The position numbers and the translations under genes were made by a program. Positions 56,061 to 64,000 of a stretch of 64,000 nt of DNA are shown here, one piece after another. How positions within the stretch are numbered: position 1 is the first letter of the stretch; each line of letters starts with the position of its first letter. The DNA lies in contig CM032125.1 of the NCBI GenBank assembly GCA_018894105.1, forward strand, positions 930,001 to 994,000, read 5' to 3'. This DNA is from Jacaranda mimosifolia. Lineage: Eukaryota > Streptophyta > Magnoliopsida > Lamiales > Bignoniaceae. A model generated the notes under the pieces. The model saw only the letters and a program-made list of their open reading frames with translations, ran no database searches and was not told where the DNA came from.

Positions 56061-57187
56061 GTCCTTTCTTTCTTAACTCTTTTTCAACCTTCTCAATTAT
56101 TCTCAACGTCTGAAAAATTGAGCATACTCTATGTTGTCTTGAATAAAAGATCTTTTGCATCAGAAATATTTTAAAATTAGCTTTGATCTTAGAAGGTATT
56201 CAAGTTTTTTAGCATAAAGGACATGCTCTTGTTATTGTTTAGTCGAGACTTATTTTTGATGGAGTTATATCTTGCTAAGATAATCAAATACCAGCTATCC
56301 ATGAGAAGAAAGAAAAGAAGAGGGAGGGGAAAAAAAAAAAAAAAACCTAGATATTCGATGGGACCAAAACATTAACACCAACATTGTCTATTCCACAAAT
56401 ACATTTGCCACTATCACAAAGGAGTCAAGCTCTAGGAAGACAAATCCATAGCACTCTATTCATATAGTTCTTTCGACTAATAAAATCAAAATCAAACAAA
56501 TTAAATGTGATACTACTAAGTGTTCCTAGAAGGCCAATTCTTCCTGCTAGACCTCTGCAATCGCCGACTTTGATCTCCCCTGTTTCTTCCCCCTTTTCCT
56601 TTTTCCTTTTGCAGTTGTTTTCTTTCTTCTGCCATTTTTTTTTCCTTCTTTGTTCTTCTTTTTATTTCTTTCTTTTTTTTTTTTTTTTGAGGCTAGAATT
56701 TTGAATTATAGAGACTATAAATATGGAAGAAGTATTTTACTTTAATCAGAACTCTAGTTATATATTTTCTAGAATTAGAATAACCTTATAACAAATTTGA
56801 TATCGCTATTATTAATTTCTAAGGTGTTAATTATTAATTCCTAGTAAAAATATAATATTAATTTAAGAAAATTATAACTTATTTTCTCAAAAATTAACTT
56901 ATCTATTATTTATATTTCTATAATTATTTATGACCTTAAATAGTAATTTTTATTATTTAATCAAGAGATAAATCTAATGCTAAGTAAATATATACACACA
57001 TATATATTACATCTTCTAACTGATATAATAAGTAAATAAAAATAAATATAGAATAAAATAATTAATTAAAGAGGAGAAAATTTTTAAGACATTACATTTT
57101 TTTAATTTAAATAATAAATAAAATAAAATAAAATAAAATAAAATAAAATAATCGATTAAATACAAAATAAAATTATGGGGCATTACA

Positions 57188-57408
57188 ATTCACTAACACT
57201 TAAGAAAATTTCAAACTTTTATGAAAAGCAGTACCACATCTTGTGCTTGTCGAGTTAATGTTTTTTCATGTATTTACAAATATCATGATTTAATTCGTTA
57301 AAAGTTTTGGACTCATTCTCCTTTTATTTGGTAGAAATAAAATACTCGTAGGCAACTTGTTGTTACCTTTAAATTTTTTCTAATTATCAGTAGCGGTGCT
57401 AAAATAAA
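57188..57408. other. Spacer
   Basis: Host-like AT-rich DNA between the solo LTR and the next element; nothing recognised. Confidence 0.4.
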
Positions 57409-58122
57409 TGTAGGGTTCCAATTACACTACCCGTGATTCTTCTTGATGAGGGTTCAATCTCGGAGGTTGATTATCTTGTGGTGGAAAGGGCTGAATCCTG
57501 CAATTACGTAGCAAACGTCAGGCCAGCTGAGGAGCCATCGGCTAAGGCGCTCCAACACTCAAGTCAATATGAGTCGATGAGATAACAAGAGCAGCAGAGT
57601 GAACGCTTTTTGTATATATGAAAGCATACCTTAGAAAGGTTGAAGTGAGAGTATTTATAGCCTTCTCCTTTTGGGGATCTATCTGAGATGCCCTTGGTGT
57701 GTTGAAAGGGCACTTGCCCTCGCGTGAGGGGTGATTAGTCATTCCTTATCTCAATATTGTTCCAGGTAGCTGTCATTCCAGGTTTTAGGGGCAGGGTAGT
57801 ACACAATTGAGGTACTTGCTGCGCTAGGCAGTAGTGCGGTGGCATGCACCATTAATGCGGTGGCATGCTGCCTGTCAGTGCATTTAATGAGGCAGAGGTG
57901 TACTGAGCATATCTCGACCTCTGTGGTCAAGATATGAACCTATCCAGTAACGTATAGTGCCCGGATTGGCATCGTGGGTTGACTCACCGATCTGCAGCAA
58001 CAAACTAATCTGCTCGAGGACAGCCTAATCGATCACTGAGGTCGGGTGTACTGCTAGGCTCCAGAGGCAAGATGGCCTAGTACGGTGCCTTTGGGCCAAG
58101 TCACTTGGGTTATCCCATATCA
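57409..58122 (-). repeat. 3' LTR of the second Tat-lineage element
   Basis: On the minus strand it starts TGATATGGG next to the polypurine tract and carries a TATA box (TATAAATA, plus-strand 57651-57660 region 'tatttatag'). The far border (TGTAGGG at 57409) is a guess because the other LTR is not in the window. Confidence 0.6.
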
Positions 58123-58137
58123 TGAGTCCCCCCTACT
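58123..58137 (-). promoter_or_regulatory. Polypurine tract of the second Tat-lineage element
   Basis: Minus-strand 'agtaggggggactca' lies just before the LTR start. Confidence 0.7.
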
Positions 58138-58370
58138 TTCGAATGCTGAACAAGGGCTCGACGAAAAGGATTAAGAAGTAGCTTGGTGGACGGTTGTGAG
58201 AATCGACGAGAGAATTTCAGGATCAACCAGGTTTTTTGAAGATCGACCAGGTTTTTTGAAGATCGACCAGGGTTTAATGCATTTATTGAGCGATTACATC
58301 GTGGCGTGCGTGGGGCAGCATAGCGGTTACTGCATTATTATAGGCGCTTGGGTTCCCGCGTTTACACACC

Positions 58371-58535
58371 TATAAATATCCACGGTAAAACTTGCCATTT
58401 TTACTTCTACTACCTTAGCTTCTGGTCGAGCACTTAGCCAACCGTTCTCGCAGCTAAGTTTTTCTACTTTTAGCTCTTCGATTCAGTAAGTGCCTCCTTC
58501 ATTTCTACTCTGTGTCTTTTATATTTTTTGGCATA
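58371..58535 (+). promoter_or_regulatory. TATA box and leader of the antisense accessory gene
   Basis: TATAAATA at 58371-58378 is followed by a CT-rich leader and an ATG at 58536. A donor-like TCA|GTAAGTG lies at 58486, but I see no acceptor before the ATG, so splicing of the leader is unproven here. Confidence 0.45.
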
Positions 58536-61047
58536 ATGTTGGGTTTATATGGTTCTGAGGGTAGTCGAGAAGGGGATAGTGAGGTCACTCAATCTGATAG
58601 GCCTAGATATCTATCTAAAGAGCCCAGTGAGTCATCGAGTAATGATTCTAGTTCTAGTAGCTTGAGCAGCAGCTGTGGGAGGAGGGGATGAAGTTGAGCC
58701 GAGCCAGATTTCTCCCTCGTGAGGTCGATTGTTTACCCCCGGTCACTATAGCGAGATTGTAAGGCATATTAGGCAATTATACCATATTTCTGTTGAATAT
58801 GATCTGCTAATCTGCAGGGCCACTGGTCAAATGCACCATCCTCTCGTAGGTTGTATTACTATTTTCGAGGATGCTTTCAAATGTGGTCTTAGGTTCCCTT
58901 TGAGTGCTCCTATGATTGACCTATTTAGGGGCCTTCAGGCATGCATAACCCAGTTATTGCCCAATTGCTTATCAACCATCTGTAGCGTCATCGTCTTAAT
59001 GCATCTATTCGACCATTCAGCCTGCTTTGAGACCTTTTCAAACCTTTTTTTATCTGCCAATATCCCGCAAGTGGGGTAGCACCGACGAGTTGGGCTTCTA
59101 CTATTAGACTACTCAACCGTGTCGTAAGTTCCTTGTAGCCCTAACTTCCTCTTATAGGCAAGAATGGAAAAATGGTATCTATTTATTTAGGTCACTGGGG
59201 GTTTCAATATTCCTCGAGCTTGGTGGATGGGACATGTCAAAATTCCAGGTAACCTTACCCCAACCTAGCCCAACACCTTCATTCGGGACCTGATCGAATT
59301 TGGCCAAATGAAGGCCTTGGTGTTTATCGAGGAGAGAAATTTGGTGTTGGCTAGGTTATCGCTAGCTCCATTAAATTTGCCTACAAATGACCAGCTAGGT
59401 AGACTGTGTTTTATTTATTTTGTTATTTTTCCATTGTCGTTGTCGATTTTGACCCTTGTTATTTTGTTGTTCGACATATCCTGATGAAATCATGAATCAG
59501 TCCAGGGCTGAGGCTTTGAAGAAGGTAGAGAAGAACCAACAACGTTGTTAGGCGACTGCAGCTCGTTGAGAGGCCGTTGCGATCAAGGTGCCCTCCGTGG
59601 AGGCTGCGGTGCCTATTCCTTAGCCCACACCATTCCCCGCTCGATCCATCGCAACCACAAGCAGCAGCCTCGTGGGTCGAGGTAAGAGAGTAATGGTGGA
59701 GTAGGCAGGATTTGCTCTAAAGAGGGTTACTGTGGAGAAAGAAAAGGGGAAAAATATGGGGTTAAGCCCATCGATCGGAGACAACCTCTTTGGTGCGCGC
59801 GAGGATGATGTTCTGTTCAACCTGCTTAAGTTGCCTTCACCCAGGTTCGAGAATGAGTTGGGTATGGTGGTGCATAACTCACTCTTTATGGAGATGGCGG
59901 GGTCAACGGGAGCTACCCCACTAAAAGTGTTGATGGCTGGTTAGTTCCTGGCCTACCAAAGAAAGATTATAGGGCTGAGTCAAGACATGGCTCTTCAAGC
60001 ATTGGCCTATCATGCCAACTTGGTAAGGTTTTGTCCGCACTTATTAATTTGCTGTATGTTGATCGATTATTTAACAATGTTGTCTTTTAGGTCGGCCAGC
60101 TGGGATATAACTTCTACCGAAGGTTAGAGCTAGTCCTGGATGATCGGAAGCAATTGGAGGTTGGGGACGCAGAGACTCTGAAGGCTCAACTCAAGTCTTC
60201 ACAGATAAGGGTCGATAAGTTAGAGAAACAAGTTGGGGAGCTGACCAAGGAGCTCCAACTGAGGGATAAGCAGCTGGTTGCATCTATCCAAGAGAGGACA
60301 AAGGTGGATAAATTGGTGAAAAAATTACATTTGGATGGGTAGGTCGCTTTCAATTCTGGTCGAGTTGCTGGCCGAAATATGGGGCTAGACGAGGCACAAG
60401 CTGAGTTCTATCGCATACTGCCATTAATGCGTTGAGAAGCGGTGCAATAGTTCAAGTTAAGTCCGACGTTCCAAGATGCAAGTATCGTGTTTGCTCTCAA
60501 TGACGCCCGCAGCTCCTTCGAGAAGGCCTTTAAGCAGCTGCAATTCCTAGGCTACGGCTTCTGACTTGAAGATAAACACTGCCTGAGCTATTTGCACGAT
60601 GAGCAGTTACAGACTTACCCAGATGATGAAGGTAGGATTGAGCGAGCGGGCATCGAGGCCATTATGACGGAGGGTATCGCGGAGGTTTCACCATCGACCC
60701 CGCTTATCGATGAACAAAGGAGATGAGCTGAGGTTGAGTGGAGGCTGAAGGGAGTCGCCCAGGAGTTTGAGTTCGGCGGCGACTTCGTATTCGAGGTCAA
60801 AGAAAGGGCGGTCGATGCTACAAAAAAAATTTCTATTCCAGACAAGCGATTCCTCCAAGATGCAGTTGGCCCTTCTCAACTGGCAACTGCTGCCGTCCTT
60901 GTTGTAGTCGCTATGCCTGAGCCTGTGCCTATTACTATCCCCTCGGGTGATGAGCTCAAGCACGCCGTTGAGGAGGGCGCTCAGGCAGTTGACAATGAGG
61001 TTGTCGGTTCTAGCTATGTTTTTGCTCGTTTTGCTTTTAATGTGTAA
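58536..61047 (+). pseudogene. Antisense accessory gene: gypsy-type transposon domain (Transposase_28-like) plus coiled coil
   Basis: From 58536 it reads MLGLYGSEGSREGDSEVTQS and a Ser-rich stretch. After a frameshift near 58680 it continues into 58729-59079 with EIVRHIRQLYHISVEYDLLI, FEDAFKCGLRFPLSAP and QLLPN, the look of the 'putative gypsy type transposon' family (PF04195). Next come GGFNIPRAWWMGHVKIPG (59175-59240), a basic/charged middle, a probable 68-base intron (GT 60023, AG 60090), a coiled-coil segment (60154-60342: KVDKLEKQVGELTKELQLRD-like heptads) and an acidic C-terminus ending ARFAFNV before the stop at 61045. Several frameshifts and stops. Strand and layout mirror the PMD gene of the first Tat element. 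Function unknown. Confidence 0.65.
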
Positions 61048-61339
61048 TGAAGGTACCTCGATGAGCCATTGTACTATGGAAGATTTTTACTATTCATAAA
61101 CAAATGGTTTATTAGTGAATTTCGCTGATCTTTTGCCTTTACTGCTTTTAGTCTTGCTGAATGTACGTCTTTATCGTCAAGTAGATTGTAGATACATCAC
61201 ACCCACTAAAAATTATCAAACTCTTATGATAAAGCATAAATAATCCCGCTAATGAATTATCTGATTAGGCAAAGTAATTACTCAATGATAAATTAATCTG
61301 ATAATGGGTTAAGAAGTCTTAACTTAGTGACTAGAAATA
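61048..61339. other. Spacer between the accessory gene and the repeat block
   Basis: Non-coding DNA, AT-richer than the genes on either side. Confidence 0.5.
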
Positions 61340-61630
61340 AGTGTGGCCGACCTTGGGGTCGACGATGGGGAGAAAATGCCTTTAATCTGGTAGCTTGAAT
61401 CCTGGTTTGTTGACTGTATGGTCGACTATTTAGCTTTGGCTGATAAGCCTCGACTTGGCGGCTCAGAGCCTGCTTTGTTGATTGTAGGGTTGACGATTTG
61501 GTCTTGGTTGAGAAGTTTCGACTTGGCGGCGTGAAGCCTGCTTTGTCGACTACAGGGTTGGCGGTTTGGTCTTAGCTGAGAAACCTCAACTTGGCGGCGT
61601 GAAACCTGTTTTGTCGACTGCTTGATCAAT
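61340..61630. repeat. Tandem repeat block of the second Tat-lineage element
   Basis: Four imperfect units of ~65-70 bases with 'tcgacttggcggc', 'gaagcctgctttgtcgact', 'agggttg.c..tttggtctt' and 'gctgagaa'. It lies between the 3' ends of the accessory gene and pol, as at 18085-19020. Confidence 0.88.
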
Positions 61631-61739
61631 TACATATTGAAGGTTTGTGTGCATTCTACATTGCCAGAATATGTTATGAATTTCATTGTTGGTGAAGAAT
61701 ATAGAGGGGGCCAAGGGCCTTTTACACATAAAACTTTTT

Positions 61740-62700
61740 CAAGTTTGTTGCATTCCACAATCGGGGTAGTTTATTGCTAAACGCGTCCGCCAATCGATAA
61801 GCATTATTTTTTGACACTTTAATCATTAAATAGGGTGCTTCCCATTTTGGGTCGAGTTTTCCTACATTCTTTGATACTTCTACTTTCTTGAGGACGAGGT
61901 CGCCGACCTTGAATGTTCAGGGCCGTACTGTTTTATTATAACGCTCTGCCATTTTCGATCGGTATCGCTATATTGTGTTGTAGGTTGTGTGGCGCAACTC
62001 ATCAACAGTGATTAGGTTGACTGTTCCCTTTGACATATTTTTGATCGGGTTCTAGTGAATTACTCGAGCGGTGTGCTGGATTAACTCGGACGGGATTACT
62101 GCCTCATATTTGTAAACCAAACTGTATAGGCTATGGCTCGTGGTTGTTCGTGGTGTGGTCCTATATGCCCACAACACCCCTAGGAGGTTGTTTGCCCAAC
62201 TAGCTCCTGTGCCGGCTATTCGAGCCCTGAGTGGTCGAGGATTTTTCTATTCGTGACCTCTGTTTGGCCGTTGGCTTGGGGGTTCCCTATGGAGGTGAAG
62301 TGTTGGCTGACTCCTAAGGCCTCACACTATTTTTTCATGCTTTCGCTTTGGAATTGAGTACTGTTATCCGAGATCAGCACTCTGGGCAAGTCGAATCAAC
62401 ATCTTATGCTCTTCTAGATGAAACTCTTAATTGCCGCGTCGGTAATCTTCGAAACTGCTTCTACTTCTACCCATTTAGTAAAATATTCACCCGCCATGAT
62501 GATAAGCTTGCACTGGCTAGATGTCTTAGGGATGGATCCAACTATGTCAATCCCCCACAGGTCGAATGGTCAAGTTATCTGAACATCTACCATCGACACA
62601 ACTAGTTGGTGTGATATGTTCGAGTGGATATGGCATGACGGGCATTTTCTAGTGAAGTCGATTGAGTCTCGCATGGAGGTGGGCCAAAAATAGCTTTAAT
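61740..62700 (-). pseudogene. Integrase of the second Tat-lineage element
   Basis: Minus-strand reading: zinc-binding end RKCPSCHIHSN (about 62660), FDLWGIDIVG with the first Asp, YFTKWVEVEAV, FDLPRVLISDN with the second Asp (about 62370-62400), NPQANGQTEV-like Glu region, and the C-terminal domain with FKVGDLVLKKVEVSKNVGKL (about 61900-61840) and a PKWE.PY core. Catalytic residues seem kept, but stops interrupt the frame. Confidence 0.82.
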
Positions 62701-63199
62701 GAATAACCTTGTGCGCTAAAGATCGACCACCAAAATGGTTGCCACAAATGCAGGCATGAATCTCTTGCACACTTTGCTTGCCTCGTCGGGTGCTGGCATT
62801 TCAATGGGGTCTTGATATTAACCTCTTATAGAGCTGCCCATGGTTATTGAGCACAAACTTGGCTACCAATTTTCTAAGCCTATCGGCTTCCTTTTCATCA
62901 TTGGGTACGATTCATTGACTGAGGTAAAACCTAATTGGCTCTTGCCAGGGTGGAACAGTTTGGTCAACTGAACCGATAAGATTATGATCAATATCCTAGA
63001 TGCAAGGCTTGCTGGCCACTAGAAAATTTATGGTTCTTTCCCTAGTGCCTTTGGTCGAGCTGGCTAGCTTTGATAATGCGTTTGTTTTCTAATCGGGGGA
63101 CCTGGCTTACCTTAAGACTCTTGAATAACCGTTGCAACTGTCTAACTTGAGCTAAATATTGGGTCATTTTGGCTTCTTTGGCTTTGAAGTTCGATCTAC
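62701..63199 (-). pseudogene. Integrase N-terminal spacer of the second Tat-lineage element
   Basis: Degenerate minus-strand coding DNA between the second RNase H and the integrase zinc finger, broken by stops. Assigned by position between recognised domains. Confidence 0.5.
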
Positions 63200-64000
63200 T
63201 CTGCGACTAGTTGGGAATCAGTGATTGCTACAAGCTGCTCGACGTCATGCTTTGCAGCCATGCGCATCCCTGTTATGAGGTTCTTGTACTCTGCTTCGTT
63301 ATTTATGACCTAAAAGTCAAGCTTTATCGCAAAGTCATACTCTTCTATATGCGGGGAACAAAGAGACGCACCTATCCTACTTCTAAAAGTGATTGTCGAT
63401 CTGTTAACGTGCAGTATCTATACAACAGCATTGCCGGCATTTTGATCTGAAAGGTCAAGTCTTTCGACGATGAAGTCAGCTAGGACTTGCGCTTTTATGG
63501 CAATCTGTGGCTGGAAGGTGATGTCGAACTCTCTGAGTTTAATAGCCCATTTGGTAAGCCAGCCAGAAGTGTCGCGCTTCGACAACACCTATTTCAATGG
63601 TTAATTTGTCAACACCACGATCGTATGTGACTGGAAGTAAGGTCAAAGCTTTCAAGCTGCAGTGACAAGGGCGAAAGCAAACTTTTCGATCTCTAGATAG
63701 TCACATTCAGGACCTTGCAAAGCTTTGCTACAGTAGTACGCTGGGCAATGTGTCCCTCCTCTGGTCGATGTGAAGATGGAGCTAATACAATCCGCGGATA
63801 CGGCCAGGTGAAGTTGCAGCACCTCTCCTAAGTCGGGTTTGGTAAGCATGGGTGGTGAAGACAAATATTGTTTAAGTTCTGCCGAGGCCTGGTTGCATTA
63901 CAAAGTCTACTGAAACCCTGACTTCTTCACATTTCTGAGTATTTTGAACAAGGGGAGGCTCTTGTCGGCCAACCTTGCGATGAACCTTCCTAAGGCTACG
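63200..64000 (-). pseudogene. Gypsy RNase H and second RNase H of the second Tat-lineage element (partial)
   Basis: From the right edge on the minus strand: the gypsy RNase H with PDLGEVLQLHLAVSADCISS, YYCSKALQGPE and YLEIEKFAFALVTAARKL (63864-63640); the linker WAIKLREFDITFQPQIAIKA and ADFI (63560-63470); then the second RNase H with INNEAEYKNLITGMRMAAKH (about 63310-63230) ending TDSQLVAE. Two successive RNase H domains again mark the Tat lineage. Confidence 0.82.

Larger units (their letters stand above)
53011..57187. repeat. Solo LTR (Del/Tekay-like) with nested insertions
   Basis: Starts TGTCATGCCCCGAAATC and ends TATGGGGCATTACA; the tips form the inverted pair TGTcATGCCCC/GGGGCATtACA. 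Perfect 5-base duplications ATTCA lie at 53006-53010 and 57188-57192. No gag-pol inside and no second LTR, so it is a solo LTR left by recombination. Its 4.2 kb length is inflated by a virus-like fragment and a MITE within it. Confidence 0.85.
57409..64000 (-). mobile_element. Second Tat-lineage Ty3 retrotransposon with an antisense accessory gene (cut by window end)
   Basis: Minus-strand order from the right edge: gypsy RNase H, second RNase H, integrase, tandem repeats, an accessory gene on the plus strand, polypurine tract, 3' LTR. This is the same layout as 13287-27030, but the sequence is more GC-rich and different. RT, gag and the 5' LTR lie beyond the window. Many stops make it inactive. 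Confidence 0.85.

Overview
This is plant nuclear DNA. It is AT-rich and eukaryotic, packed with nested LTR retrotransposons and MITEs, and holds one apparently intact host gene: a 951-codon single-exon CC-NB-ARC-LRR (NLR) resistance gene of the R1-like (late blight R1 homologue) type. R1-like NLR arrays are an asterid speciality, so an asterid eudicot is likely and Lamiales is my best guess, from protein resemblance only. No rRNA, tRNA, CRISPR or bacterial features were seen.

Layout, left to right. (1) 1-10203: a degenerate Athila-clade Ty3 retrotransposon (+ strand, 5' end outside the window) that interrupts NLR pseudogene 1 (10204-11137, - strand). (2) 11945-28298: NLR pseudogene 2 (- strand), split by a ~13.7 kb Tat-lineage Ty3 element (13287-27030, - strand) with both LTRs, two RNase H domains, and a separate plant-mobile-domain (PMD) gene on the opposite strand between pol and the 3' LTR. 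(3) 30090-30530: an LRR relic of a further NLR. (4) 30967-35279: a Copia-derived non-autonomous LTR element. (5) 35305-38018: a probable solo LTR with a minisatellite. (6) 38160-44165: duplicated NLR-upstream modules separated by a truncated Copia element (carrying a hAT-type MITE in gag) and a MULE-type element. (7) 45906-48761: the intact NLR (- strand), with Tourist-like MITEs and an NLR-upstream module 5' of it. (8) 50997-52112: nested long-inverted-repeat elements. (9) 53011-57187: a solo LTR with a perfect 5-bp target duplication, carrying a caulimovirid-like fragment that itself carries a hAT-type MITE. (10) 57409-64000: a second Tat-lineage element (- strand, cut by the window edge), again with an antisense accessory gene, this time of the 'putative gypsy type transposon' family.

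The window is an R1-type NLR cluster in decay: at least four NLR units in one orientation, one intact, two cut by retrotransposons and one reduced to an LRR stub, with several orphan copies of an upstream segment. The most interesting system is the repeated design of the two Tat elements. Each has pol on one strand and, convergent to it, an accessory gene with its own TATA box and a globular N-terminal domain plus a coiled-coil C-terminus. In each, a tandem-repeat block separates the accessory gene from the end of pol. The two accessory N-terminal domains belong to different families.
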